A stretch of 64,000 nt of DNA, taken from assembly GCF_014646075.1 (NCBI RefSeq), contig NZ_BMMT01000002.1, forward strand, positions 248,001 to 312,000. Reading direction: 5' to 3'. The DNA comes from Saccharopolyspora thermophila. GTDB lineage: Bacteria; Actinomycetota; Actinomycetes; Mycobacteriales; Pseudonocardiaceae. The notes beneath the pieces are model-generated. The model did not search any database. It was not told the origin of the DNA and was given only the letters and a program-made list of their open reading frames with translations. Every line of letters begins with the position of its first letter. Position 1 is the first letter of the stretch. This document shows positions 22,067 to 33,044 of the stretch, in pieces. The position numbers and the translations under genes were made by a program.

Positions 22067-22558
22067 GTGGCGGAGAGCAGCAACGTCCAGCGCAACCTGG
22101 CACTGCAGCGGCAGTGGTACGGCGAGCCGCTGGGCGACCGGGTGCGCCGACTCGTCGTCGCGTTCCGCATCTCGCAGGCCCAGCTCGCCGAGGTGCTCGG
22201 CATCAGCGCCCCGATGCTCAGCCAGGTGATGAGCGGTCGCCGCGCCAAGATCGGCAACCCGTCGGTGCTGGCCCGGCTGGTGATGCTGGAGCGCAAGGTG
22301 CTCATCCCCGGCGTCGCGGCGGGCGAGTCGGACGCCCTCCGGCAGGCGCTGGAGGACGTGCGCAACTCACGGCCCGCGGTGGGGCGGGACAACCTGCCGG
22401 TGATGCAAACCGCCAACGGCGAGGAGGCGGCCTGGCCGGTGCTGCGGGAGGTCGCCAGGCCCAGCGAGCTGGAGGGTGCGGCGGCGCTGCTGGAGGACCG
22501 CTACCCGGCGCTGGCGGAACTGCTGCGCCGCGCCGCCAACGGCGACAAGGACCACTGA
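22067..22558 (+). CDS. Helix-turn-helix DNA-binding protein
   Basis: The protein is 163 residues from the GTG at 22067 (GGGGGAG five bases upstream). The helix-turn-helix is LAEVLGISAPMLSQVMSGRR (residues ~38-57), an XRE/Cro-like fold. The conserved start is MAESSNVQRNLALQRQWYGE. The C-terminal region DRYPALAELLRRAANGDKDH may dimerise. A longer start at 21893 overlaps ribF but runs through AT-richer, regulatory-looking sequence, including the palindrome CGAATATTCG (21969-21978). Position between ribF and thpR suggests a stable core regulator; its targets are unknown. Confidence 0.8.
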   Translation: MAESSNVQRNLALQRQWYGEPLGDRVRRLVVAFRISQAQLAEVLGISAPMLSQVMSGRRAKIGNPSVLARLVMLERKVLIPGVAAGESDALRQALEDVRNSRPAVGRDNLPVMQTANGEEAAWPVLREVARPSELEGAAALLEDRYPALAELLRRAANGDKDH

Positions 22559-22646
22559 CGTCTGCTCCCGCCGGGCTTCGGTGGCACAGTGGCCCCGTGA
22601 ACCGCGGCCGGACACCGCGAGCCGCAGCCGGCGGCAGGAGGTGGTG

Positions 22647-23222
22647 ATGCGCCTGTTCACCGCGTTGTGGCCGTCGCCGGAGGCCCTGCGGCACCTGTCG
22701 TCGGCCGTCGACCGCCTCGACGCCGGCGCGGTGGCCGAGGCGACCGCCGGACTGCGGAAGTTCCGGTTCACCCCAGCCGAGCGCTGGCACCTGACACTGT
22801 GCTTCCACGGCGACGACGCCGACCAGCAGCACGTGGCCGAGCGCCTGGACCGCCGGATGGCCAGGGTCCTGGCGTCGACGTCCGACCCGGCCCCGCCGCG
22901 GCTGCGACTCGCCGGCGGCGGCACGTTCCGCGGCGTGCTGTGGATCGGCGTGGAGCCGCAGGGCGAGCGGGACGACGCGGCGCTGCGGTCGCTGGTGCGC
23001 GCCGCCGGGGGAGACCCGCGCGGTTACCGGGCGCACCTGACCATCGCCCGCTGGGTCGCCGGGCGCGCCGACCGGAAGCGGTTGCCCGCCCTGTTCGCCG
23101 GGTACGCGGGACCGTGGTGGCAGGCGCACGAGCTCACCGTGGTGCGCAGTGACCTGCGGGAAGGCGGGCGGGAGTACCGCACCGTGCACCGGGTGGCGGT
23201 GACGCGCGCGGCGCCGGGGTAA
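22647..23222 (+). CDS. thpR: RNA 2',3'-cyclic phosphodiesterase
   Basis: The protein is 191 residues and starts MRLFTALWPS. The two HxT/S catalytic motifs of the 2H phosphoesterase superfamily are HLTLCF (residues ~50) and HLTIAR (~130). ThpR opens 2',3'-cyclic RNA ends; its in vivo role is unsettled. The ATG at 22647 has AGGAGG five bases upstream. It is a monocistronic-looking gene before rpsO. Confidence 0.9.
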   Translation: MRLFTALWPSPEALRHLSSAVDRLDAGAVAEATAGLRKFRFTPAERWHLTLCFHGDDADQQHVAERLDRRMARVLASTSDPAPPRLRLAGGGTFRGVLWIGVEPQGERDDAALRSLVRAAGGDPRGYRAHLTIARWVAGRADRKRLPALFAGYAGPWWQAHELTVVRSDLREGGREYRTVHRVAVTRAAPG

Positions 23223-23380
23223 CCCGGTGGTAGCAGCTCTCCCTGTTATCCTGGCCGGTGGGACGGCTGCAGTCCGTGGTGGCCGTCGTCCGGTCGGTGG
23301 TGGCACCGGCCAGCCACCCGGCCCGCGCGGAAGCGCAGGCCGGGCGTCGCTGACACGGGACGTCAAAGGAGAGTCAACCC

Positions 23381-23650
23381 GTGGCGTTGTCCACTGAAGA
23401 GAAGAAGCAGATCCTGGCCGAGTACGGCCTCAAGGAAGGCGACACCGGTTCGCCGGAGGCCCAGGTGGCCCTGCTGACCAGGCGGATCATCGGCCTGACC
23501 GAGCACCTCAAGCAGCACAAGCACGACCACCACTCGCGTCGTGGTCTGCTGCTGATGGTGGGTCGCCGCCGCCGTCTGCTCAACTACCTGACCAAGGTGG
23601 ACGTCGAACGCTACCGGTCGCTGATCCAGCGACTCGGTCTGCGTCGTTGA
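23381..23650 (+). CDS. rpsO: 30S ribosomal protein S15
   Basis: This is the full-length 89-residue S15. [17 protein letters not shown] and [20 protein letters not shown] are the universal signature blocks contacting 16S rRNA helices 20-22. The GTG start has AAAGGAGA nine bases upstream. The 158-base leader could carry autoregulatory structure, as S15 represses its own mRNA in other bacteria, but no specific motif is recognised. Confidence 0.98.
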   Translation: MALSTEEKKQILAEYGLKEGDTGSPEAQVALLTRRIIGLTEHLKQHKHDHHSRRGLLLMVGRRRRLLNYLTKVDVERYRSLIQRLGLRR

Positions 23651-23656
23651 CCAACG

Positions 23657-23690
23657 CCGAGGGGAGTGGCCAGCGGGCCGCTCCCCTCGG
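23657..23690 (+). terminator. rpsO terminator / rpsO-pnp hairpin
   Basis: CCGAGGGGAG (23657-23666) pairs with CTCCCCTCGG (23681-23690), with a further inner GGCC pairing. It starts seven bases after the rpsO stop and separates rpsO from pnp. Confidence 0.75.
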
Positions 23691-23872
23691 TGCATGAAGA
23701 ACCGAAGAGCGCTCGCGGACAGGCACGGGCAAGCGTCCGCCGGTCCTCGGTAGTGGCCGCCGGGCACGTCGATGCATGAGACGGACCCCGGGGGTTTCGA
23801 TCGATGACCGGCCTCGTCGGACCACGACCCGGATGCTTCGCCGCGGGCCCTCATGATGATGAGGAGCCAACC

Positions 23873-26125
23873 TTGACTGAACCTCAGTCGATCGACGAGG
23901 GCGTGTACGAGTCGACCGCCGTACTGGACAACGGCGCGTTCGGCACCCGTACCGTCCGCTTCGAGACCGGCCGCCTGGCCAAGCAGGCCGCCGGCAGCGT
24001 CGTCGCCTACCTCGACGACGAGACCATGCTGCTGTCCGCGACCACGGCGTCCAAGCAGCCGAAGGAGCACTTCGACTTCTTCCCGCTGACCGTGGACGTC
24101 GAGGAGCGGATGTACGCCGCGGGCCGCATCCCCGGCTCGTTCTTCCGCCGCGAGGGCCGGCCCTCCACCGACGCGATCCTGACCTGCCGGCTGATCGACC
24201 GGCCGCTGCGCCCGTCGTTCGTGGACGGCCTGCGCAACGAGGTCCAGATCGTCGTCACCGTGCTGAGCCTGGCGCCCGGCGACCTCTACGACGTGCTGGC
24301 GATCAACGCCGCGTCGGCGTCCACCCAGCTTTCCGGTCTGCCGTTCTCCGGCCCGATCGGCGGCACCCGGATGGCGCTGATCGACGGCCAGTGGGTGGCC
24401 TTCCCCACCTACGAGCAGCTGGAGCGCGCCGTGTTCGACATGGTCGTCGCGGGCCGTATCGTCGGCGACGACGTGGCGATCATGATGGTCGAGGCCGAGG
24501 CCACCGAGAACACCGTCTCGCTGGTCGCCGGCGGGGCGCAGGCCCCGACCGAGGAGGTCGTGGCCGAGGGCCTCGAGGCCGCCAAGCCGTTCATCCGGAT
24601 CCTGTGCCAGGCCCAGCAGCAGCTCGCGCAGGCCGCGGGCAAGGCCGCCCAGGAGTTCCCGGTGTTCCCGGCCTACGCCGAGGACGCCTACGCCGCCGTC
24701 GAGCAGATCGCCGCCGCCGACCTGGCCGAGGCGCTGAAGATCGCCGGCAAGCAGGAGCGGGAGAACCGCCTCGACGAGATCAAGGCCGCGGTGCTGGAGC
24801 GGGTCGGCATCGGCGAGGGCGAGCAGTTCGAGGGCCGCGAGAAGGAGATCGGTGCCGCGTTCCGCGCGCTGACCAAGAAGCTGGTGCGGCAGCGGATCAT
24901 CCGCGACCAGGTCCGCATCGACGGCCGCGGGCTCACCGACATCCGCAGCCTGTCCGCCGAGGTCGGCGTGGTCCCGCGGGCCCACGGCTCGGCCCTGTTC
25001 GAACGCGGCGAGACCCAGATCCTGGGCGTGTCCACGCTGAACATGCTGCGGCTGGAGCAGACCATCGACTCGTTGTCGCCGGAGACGACGAAGCGGTACA
25101 TGCACCACTACAACTTCCCGCCGTACTCGACCGGTGAGACCGGCCGGGTGGGCAGCCCGAAGCGGCGCGAGATCGGCCACGGCGCGCTGGCCGAGCGCGC
25201 GCTGGTGCCGGTGCTGCCCTCGCGCGAGGAGTTCCCGTACGCCATCCGGCAGGTGTCCGAGGCGCTGGGCTCCAACGGCTCCACCTCGATGGGCTCGGTG
25301 TGCGCCTCGACGCTGTCGCTGCTCAACGCCGGTGTGCCGCTGAAGGCCCCGGTCGCGGGCATTGCGATGGGTCTGGTCTCCGACGAGATCGACGGCAGGA
25401 CCCACTACGTGGCGCTGACCGACATCCTCGGCGCCGAGGACGCCTACGGCGACATGGACTTCAAGGTGGCCGGCACCAAGGAGTTCGTGACCGCCCTGCA
25501 GCTGGACACCAAGCTGGACGGCATCCCGTCCGAGGTGCTGGCCCAGGCGCTGGGCCAGGCGCGGGACGCGCGGCTGACCATCCTCGACGTGATGGCCGAG
25601 GCGATCGGCAAGCCCGACGAGATGAGCCCGCACGCCCCGCGGGTGACCTCCATCAGCATCCCGGTGGACAAGATCGGCGAGGTCATCGGCCCGAAGGGCA
25701 AGATGATCAACTCGATCACCGAGGAGACCGGCGCGGAGATCACCATCGAGGACGACGGCACCATCTACGTCGGCGCGGCCGACGGCCCGTCCGCGGCGGC
25801 CGCGATCGAGAAGATCAACGCCATCGCCAACCCGCAGCTGCCGAAGATCGGCGAGCGGTTCCTGGGCACCGTGGTCAAGACCGCGGCGTTTGGTGCGTTC
25901 GTCTCGCTGCTGCCGGGCAAGGACGGCCTGGTGCACATCTCCAAGCTGGGCAACGGCAAGCGCATCGGCAAGGTCGAGGACGTGGTCAACGTCGGCGACA
26001 AGCTGCGCGTGGAGATCGCCGACATCGACAGCCGCGGCAAGATCAGCCTGGTGCTGGTCAACGAGGAGGACGAGAAGAAGGCCGAGGGCGAGACCAAGCC
26101 GGAGGCCGAGACGCCGGCGCAGTGA
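23873..26125 (+). CDS. pnp: Polyribonucleotide nucleotidyltransferase (PNPase)
   Basis: The protein is 750 residues. Two RNase PH domains flank a helical domain. The catalytic second PH domain contains [19 protein letters not shown] and [19 protein letters not shown] domain ([14 protein letters not shown]) and an S1 domain ([20 protein letters not shown]) follow. The enzyme degrades RNA 3'-5' by phosphorolysis and, in actinobacteria, also makes 3' tails. The start is TTG at 23873 with GAGGAG six bases upstream, which gives [14 protein letters not shown]; the frame extends further upstream without homologous-looking sequence. Confidence 0.97.
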   Translation: MTEPQSIDEGVYESTAVLDNGAFGTRTVRFETGRLAKQAAGSVVAYLDDETMLLSATTASKQPKEHFDFFPLTVDVEERMYAAGRIPGSFFRREGRPSTDAILTCRLIDRPLRPSFVDGLRNEVQIVVTVLSLAPGDLYDVLAINAASASTQLSGLPFSGPIGGTRMALIDGQWVAFPTYEQLERAVFDMVVAGRIVGDDVAIMMVEAEATENTVSLVAGGAQAPTEEVVAEGLEAAKPFIRILCQAQQQLAQAAGKAAQEFPVFPAYAEDAYAAVEQIAAADLAEALKIAGKQERENRLDEIKAAVLERVGIGEGEQFEGREKEIGAAFRALTKKLVRQRIIRDQVRIDGRGLTDIRSLSAEVGVVPRAHGSALFERGETQILGVSTLNMLRLEQTIDSLSPETTKRYMHHYNFPPYSTGETGRVGSPKRREIGHGALAERALVPVLPSREEFPYAIRQVSEALGSNGSTSMGSVCASTLSLLNAGVPLKAPVAGIAMGLVSDEIDGRTHYVALTDILGAEDAYGDMDFKVAGTKEFVTALQLDTKLDGIPSEVLAQALGQARDARLTILDVMAEAIGKPDEMSPHAPRVTSISIPVDKIGEVIGPKGKMINSITEETGAEITIEDDGTIYVGAADGPSAAAAIEKINAIANPQLPKIGERFLGTVVKTAAFGAFVSLLPGKDGLVHISKLGNGKRIGKVEDVVNVGDKLRVEIADIDSRGKISLVLVNEEDEKKAEGETKPEAETPAQ

Positions 26126-26142
26126 CCCGGCGGTGACGAGTG

Positions 26143-26172
26143 CGGCCCGCCCCGGCTGTCCGGGGCGGGCCG
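26143..26172 (+). terminator. pnp terminator
   Basis: The 13-base arms CGGCCCGCCCCGG (26143-26155) and CCGGGGCGGGCCG (26160-26172) are perfectly complementary around a 4-base loop, 17 bases after the pnp stop. Confidence 0.85.
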
Positions 26173-26216
26173 TATCGTCGTCAGTGGCACCAACCGCGCT
26201 GACGAGATCAAGGGAC

Positions 26217-28416
<2,200 letters not shown>

Positions 28417-28417
28417 G

Positions 28418-28894
28418 GTGGCCGAGCACGGGCGCAGGGCGGTGACCCCGCGGACCACGGCGTTCGTGGTCGCCGCCGCGCTGCTGGTGTACCTGGTGCT
28501 CATGGGCAGCCGCGCGGTCACCATGATCACCAGCGGCCAGCCGGTGTTCATCGCGCTTGGCGCGGCGATCTTCGTGTTGCCGCTGCTCGGCGCCGTGCTG
28601 GTGGTCGACCAGCTGCGGTTCGGGGCCAGCACGGAGCGGTTGGCGCGCCGCCTGCACGACGAGGGCGCGCTGCCGGACGTCTCGCACCTGCCGCGGCGGC
28701 CGTCCGGGCGCGTCGAACGGGACGCCGCCGACGCGTGGTTCGACGAGAAACAGGCCGAACTGGAGGCCGCGCCGCGGGACTGGCGCCGCTGGTTCGCGCT
28801 CGCCCAGGCATACGACCTTGCCGGTGACCGCAACCGCGGCCGCAAGGCGATGCGCCGGGCCATCGAGCTGGAACGCGAAGAATCGGGAAAGTAG
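28418..28894 (+). CDS. Small two-helix membrane protein with TPR-like C-terminus
   Basis: The protein is 158 residues and starts one base after the dapB stop, so it is in the same transcript. Two transmembrane helices lie at ~12-32 and ~45-65. The soluble C-terminus (FDEKQAELEAAPRDWRRWFA, then LAQAYDLAGDRNRGRKAMRR) looks like one TPR-like helical hairpin. A homologous gene follows dapB in mycobacteria; its function is unknown. Confidence 0.8.
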   Translation: MAEHGRRAVTPRTTAFVVAAALLVYLVLMGSRAVTMITSGQPVFIALGAAIFVLPLLGAVLVVDQLRFGASTERLARRLHDEGALPDVSHLPRRPSGRVERDAADAWFDEKQAELEAAPRDWRRWFALAQAYDLAGDRNRGRKAMRRAIELEREESGK

Positions 28895-28990
28895 CCGGGA
28901 TTCCCGCACGCGGCCTACCGTGGTGACCGTGCGAGGGTGCTGCGCTTTCGGTGGTCGCGGTTCGGCTGATCCCACCACGTGGTCGGCCCG

Positions 28991-29026
28991 TTGACAGCAC
29001 CCCCGCGATTCCTGATCATTGCTGCC
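28991..29026 (+). promoter_or_regulatory. Consensus-like promoter for leaderless leader peptide
   Basis: TTGACA at 28991-28996 matches the sigma-70/HrdB -35 consensus exactly. A weak -10 (GATCAT, 29014-29019) follows at 17-base spacing. The ATG at 29027 lies 7 bases after the -10, so transcription is expected to start at or next to that ATG. Confidence 0.65.
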
Positions 29027-29101
29027 ATGTCGAGCATCCTCGTGGCTCGCCTGCACGTGGACTACGTGCAGCACGCCAGCGCGCTCTGTCACATCCACTG
29101 A
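29027..29101 (+). CDS. 24-residue putative regulatory leader peptide
   Basis: The peptide is MSSILVARLHVD followed by YVQHASALCHIH. It matches the pattern L-x-R-x-H-V-D-x-x-x-x-x-S-A-L-C seen in tiny putative leader peptides found ahead of sulfur-metabolism genes in many actinobacteria (from memory; not searched). Its start codon sits where the promoter's transcript should begin, so it is probably leaderless. A cysteine codon lies near the end, consistent with ribosome stalling as a cysteine/sulfur sensor. The next gene begins 385 bases downstream, beyond a hairpin, which suits attenuation or Rho-dependent control. No other gene is visible in 29,102-29,486. Confidence 0.7.
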   Translation: MSSILVARLHVDYVQHASALCHIH

Positions 29102-29363
29102 GGAGCCTGTTCTCGAACCCGGGCTGCGGCTCACCCGGCGGAATCGCGGACACCGCCTGCCGATCCCCGGCTGTTCTCGTTAGGCGACGGCTGAGAACCC
29201 GCCGGTGGTCACCGTCCGCAGGTCGGCTCAGCGGCCACGCCGCGATCGACGACAGGCACTGACTTTCCCGGGAAATCGCGCGGGTCGGCCCCGCGCAGTC
29301 GCGCCGGCCCGTCGGCCGTCCCGGCGCGGTGCGACATGCACGCGGTCCGCGGTTTCCCACGCG

Positions 29364-29394
29364 CAGAACCGAATTCGGCGGTTCTGTCGATTTT
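29364..29394 (+). terminator. Hairpin plus T-run between leader peptide and SBP56-like gene (candidate attenuator)
   Basis: CAGAACCG (29364-29371) and CGGTTCTG (29379-29386) form an 8-base-pair stem with a 7-base loop, followed by TCGATTTT. Intrinsic terminators with T-runs are uncommon in this window, so its place in a leader is notable. It lies 93 bases before the downstream ATG. Confidence 0.5.
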
Positions 29395-29486
29395 CCTCCT
29401 GGTACGCCCGGTGAAATCTGCGCAGTTTCGGATCGTCACCGGATTTCGTCGTGCCACCAAACCGGAATCGTCCACTCGGAGCACGC

Positions 29487-31307
29487 ATGAAGAAAAGATT
29501 CCGCAGCGTGCCGACCGGGCTGGCAGCGGTGCTGCTCGCCGTCGGTGCGGTGACGCTACCCGTCCCGGACGCGTACGCGGACGTCGACGTGTCCACCCAG
29601 TCGATCAAGGGCGCCGACGGCAAGGAATACTCCGTCACCAACCACGTCGTGCGCAGCGCACTGGAGAAGTCGCAGTCCGACGGCAAACGCAAGGAATGGC
29701 TCGTGGTGTGGGCCGGTGACGAGAACATCGCCGACACCGCCGTGCCGGACGTGCGCAACCTGCCGGGCTCGCTCGGCGGCGGGTTCGGCAAGGTCACCAA
29801 CGCCGCACCCGGCCCGGACTTCCTCGCGGTCATCGACGCGACTCCCGGATCCCCGGGCTACGGGCAGGTCGTCAACACCGTCACCGTCGGGCCGCTGGTG
29901 GAGAACGAGCCGCACCACATGCAGTACGTGTGGCACAAGGGCGACACCATCTACGCGGGCGCGCTGTTCGGCGCCGTCACCTACGCCTTCGACGTCACCG
30001 AACTGCCGAACGTCAAGCTCAAGGGCATCAGCCTGCCGACGCAGACCGCCGGCGGCTCGGTGCCCGACGCGTACTGGGTGCTCAAGGACGGCACCGCCTA
30101 CGCCACCTACATGGGCGGCCCGGTCGCACCCGGCCCCTACCGGTACGACGACGGCTCGGTGCACGTCGGCAACGGCTTCGCCGGCAGCCCCGGCGAGGTG
30201 GTGCGCTTCGACGAGAACGCCAGGGTGCTCTCGCAGTCCCCGGCGGCCACACCGGGCGGCGACAACGAGAAGCTGTGCGCGAACCTGCCCCGCCTCGGCG
30301 AGGCGACCTGCGCCAACCCGCACGGCATCCAGGCCCGCGAGGACCTGAACACGCTGGTGACCTCGGACTACGCCGAACCGCGCAACATCATCCTGGACCC
30401 GGTCAAGGCGCCGTCGCCGTACCTGCGGCGCCCGACGGTGCGCACCTGGGACATCTCCGACCGCAACCACCCGAAACTGAAGTCGGTGTCCTACCTGCCC
30501 AACGGGCCGCGCTCCGACCCGTCCGACCCGCTGCACCAGGAAAGCCGCGCGGTCATGGAGGTCACGGTCACCAACCTGCCCGGCCACAAGGGCGCCTTCG
30601 CGCAGACCATGCAGGGCGGCGCGGTGTTCTACACACCGGACATCACCGCTGCCGAACCGCACTGGCGGCAGGTCTTCGACGACGGCGCCGCCAACCCGGG
30701 CTTCGACCCGGCCAACGACCGCAACGGCGGCAGCTCCAACGGCGGCTGGATCCAGACCAGCCCGGACGACCGGCTGCTGTACCGGGCGATCGTCGGCCGC
30801 CAGCCCGGCACCTTCGGGCCGGACGACCCCGGCACCACCGGCGGTGTCTACGTGCTCGACATCAGCAAGCTGGTCGAGGCCGGCACCGACTACCAGTGCA
30901 ACATCGACACCCTGGAGGAGGCCCAGCACGGCGGGGCGGAAGCCGACTGCCCGACGCTGGCCGGGGCGACGCCGATCAACCCGGGCAAGCCGGGGCAGGG
31001 GCCGCACTGGGGCGCCTACGACAACTTCGTGCTGGGCCCGGACGGGTACTACCACGAGACCCAGCAGCCGCAGCGGCTCGCGGTGTCGAACTACTTCGTG
31101 GCGCGGTCCGGTTTGGACGGTGACCACAAGGTCAACATCGTGCGCCTGGGCCGCGACGGGACGGTGCGGGTCGACGACACCTTCCGCGACGAGGTGACCG
31201 GCGAGGTGGGGGTGAACTTCAACCGGCGGTCCTGGCCGCACGGGCAGTTCGGCAACGCCAAGCCGCACTCGGAGCTGTTCGTCGTCGCCGACGCCGACGT
31301 CAGGTAG
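29487..31307 (+). CDS. Secreted SBP56-like (selenium-binding protein / methanethiol oxidase-like) protein
   Basis: The protein is 606 residues with a Sec signal peptide, likely cleaved after AYA (residue 31). The mature part looks like a β-propeller: repeated short blocks such as YVLDISKLV, TWDISDRNHPKLKS and WIQTSPDDRLLYRAIVG. These resemble SBP56 features (the NPHG.. segment, the DDRFLYFSNW-like segment, and the VYVLDIS strands). SBP56 enzymes such as Hyphomicrobium methanethiol oxidase are copper-dependent and periplasmic. The match is by eye and partial, so the enzymatic role is an inference. The downstream sulfur transporter and upstream leader peptide support a sulfur link. The ATG has CGGAG six bases upstream. 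Confidence 0.5.
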   Translation: MKKRFRSVPTGLAAVLLAVGAVTLPVPDAYADVDVSTQSIKGADGKEYSVTNHVVRSALEKSQSDGKRKEWLVVWAGDENIADTAVPDVRNLPGSLGGGFGKVTNAAPGPDFLAVIDATPGSPGYGQVVNTVTVGPLVENEPHHMQYVWHKGDTIYAGALFGAVTYAFDVTELPNVKLKGISLPTQTAGGSVPDAYWVLKDGTAYATYMGGPVAPGPYRYDDGSVHVGNGFAGSPGEVVRFDENARVLSQSPAATPGGDNEKLCANLPRLGEATCANPHGIQAREDLNTLVTSDYAEPRNIILDPVKAPSPYLRRPTVRTWDISDRNHPKLKSVSYLPNGPRSDPSDPLHQESRAVMEVTVTNLPGHKGAFAQTMQGGAVFYTPDITAAEPHWRQVFDDGAANPGFDPANDRNGGSSNGGWIQTSPDDRLLYRAIVGRQPGTFGPDDPGTTGGVYVLDISKLVEAGTDYQCNIDTLEEAQHGGAEADCPTLAGATPINPGKPGQGPHWGAYDNFVLGPDGYYHETQQPQRLAVSNYFVARSGLDGDHKVNIVRLGRDGTVRVDDTFRDEVTGEVGVNFNRRSWPHGQFGNAKPHSELFVVADADVR

Positions 31308-31372
31308 CCGCTGCGCGGACCGCAGTTCCCGCCGGAACTGCGGTCCGCACCGACCTCGGAACGCGAGTTGCG

Positions 31373-33028
31373 ATGGAAACCATGCACTCCCACACCGGAG
31401 TGTCCGGTGTGGACCACCTGGCGCTGGCGCTGCGGGTGCTGCTGCTGACCAGCACGGCGCTGATCGCCGGGATCGGGCTGCTGCGCGCCGGCGCGACGGT
31501 GCCGCGGTGGCTCGCCTGGGCCGCGGGCGGGATGTCCGCCGCGGTCAGCGGGATCTCCGCGGTGGTGCTCGACATCAACCCCGGATTCGCCGTGGCGCAC
31601 GCGGTGCTCGCCCTGGCGATCCCCGTCGCGGTGCGCTGGCGGACCGCCGCGGCGTACCTCGGGTTCGCCCTGACCCTGCTGCTCATCGCGGAAGCCGCGC
31701 TCGGGCACACCTCCCTGGTGTTCTTCCTCGACACGGTCTTCGCCGCGGTGGCCGTGGTGTGGTTCGGCGCCGCGTCAGCGACGTCGTGGCGCGACGGCAG
31801 CGGCCTGCGGCCGGGCCCGGTGGCCCTGACCGCCGCGTTGGCGCTGGCCGGGGCGGCGATCGGGCAGCTGCTGCTCAGCGGCCTGTTCGACCGGCGCCTG
31901 TGGGGCAGCGCGCACGGATTCGTCCTCGTCGGGGCCGTCGTCGCGTCCCTGGCCGTGCTGGTGCTCGTGGTGGTGCTCCACAATCCCCAGCGGGCATTCC
32001 GCACGGGTGCAATCGGCGTGCTGGCCGTGGTGGTGGCGTGGTCCGTGCTGCCCGGCATCCCGCACCCGCCCGAGCTCCCGGTGCCGGGAGTCGCCCGGCT
32101 GACGCAGGCCGCGGGCACTCCGGTGCTGGTGAGCCCGCACCGGCCCGGCAGGAACCTGGTGCACTTCCCGGACAGCGCGGGACTGGACGTCGTCGTCGAA
32201 TCCGGCGGCAGGCTCGCCCGGGCCGTGCCGCGACCGGGTGCGTCCGGTACCTGGGCGGAAGTCGACCTTCCGCCCGGCCGCAGCGAACTCCTCGTCCGCC
32301 GCGGTGCCGAGCAGGGGAGCGTGGACGTCGACACCGGAACACTCCCGCCGCTGCCGGACGCCGCCGGCGCCGACGGCCCGGAGTGCGCCAGCGCCGCGCT
32401 GGGCGGCATCGTGGCCGCAGCCGCGTCACCGTTGGACCGGTGCCCGGCGGCCTCACTGTCCACAGAGGACGAGGATGCGCTGCGCAAGCTCGTCGACTAT
32501 CTCGCCTCGCGCCACACACCCGCCGTCACCGTCGTCGGCGACGATGCACCTCGCTCCCGCGCCGCCGCGGACGTCGTGCTCTCCCAGGCGCAGCAACGCG
32601 GTCTGCCTGTCCGCGACGACCCGGGCGGCGCACTCGTCCTGGTCGCCGGCTGGTCCCGGGCGGTCGAGGTCCTCGACGCCACCAACCGCGGCCGGGGCTA
32701 CACCTACGGCGTGCACCTGGCCCCCTGGCTGCTGCACGGCCCGGTGGTCAACGCGGTCGCCGGTGCCTCCCTGCCGCTGCGGTTCGACCCACGCGACCGG
32801 CAGGCCCTCTCCTACGGCATGGACCTGGCCGCCACCTTCGGCGAGCCACCGTCGCCGGCCGGGTTCCGCCGGTGGCTCGCCGCACGCGGCGCAGCACCCG
32901 GCGGCGAGGTCACGATCTACGCCTCCGCGCAGGTCGACGTGATGCAGATGGCCAACCACCAGCACGACAGCACCGCCGGCCAGTGGATCCCCGAAGGCAC
33001 GATCGTCGCCATCTCCGACCCCCTCTGA
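31373..33028 (+). CDS. Membrane protein fused to an extracytoplasmic binding-protein-like domain, unknown function
   Basis: The protein is 551 residues. Residues ~15-245 contain about seven hydrophobic segments, in a style recalling copper-transport CopD-like or DUF families. The remaining ~300 residues are outside the membrane. Within them two cysteines (PECASAALGG, LDRCPAASL) could form a disulfide. The end resembles part of a periplasmic substrate-binding fold (DYLASRHTPAVTVVGDD; VLVAGWSRAVEVLDATNRG). His-rich ends (MHSHTG near the N-terminus, MQMANHQHDS near the C-terminus) may bind metal. It lies between the SBP56-like gene and yeeE, 65 and 16 bases away, so they probably share a transcript. 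No known family is assigned. Confidence 0.7.
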   Translation: METMHSHTGVSGVDHLALALRVLLLTSTALIAGIGLLRAGATVPRWLAWAAGGMSAAVSGISAVVLDINPGFAVAHAVLALAIPVAVRWRTAAAYLGFALTLLLIAEAALGHTSLVFFLDTVFAAVAVVWFGAASATSWRDGSGLRPGPVALTAALALAGAAIGQLLLSGLFDRRLWGSAHGFVLVGAVVASLAVLVLVVVLHNPQRAFRTGAIGVLAVVVAWSVLPGIPHPPELPVPGVARLTQAAGTPVLVSPHRPGRNLVHFPDSAGLDVVVESGGRLARAVPRPGASGTWAEVDLPPGRSELLVRRGAEQGSVDVDTGTLPPLPDAAGADGPECASAALGGIVAAAASPLDRCPAASLSTEDEDALRKLVDYLASRHTPAVTVVGDDAPRSRAAADVVLSQAQQRGLPVRDDPGGALVLVAGWSRAVEVLDATNRGRGYTYGVHLAPWLLHGPVVNAVAGASLPLRFDPRDRQALSYGMDLAATFGEPPSPAGFRRWLAARGAAPGGEVTIYASAQVDVMQMANHQHDSTAGQWIPEGTIVAISDPL

Positions 33029-33044
33029 CAACCCAGGAGTGCTC

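Noticed and set aside
29102..29486. Small coding frames in the leader region
   Set aside because: They have shadow-like composition and no ribosome-binding sites; the region is better read as untranslated leader.
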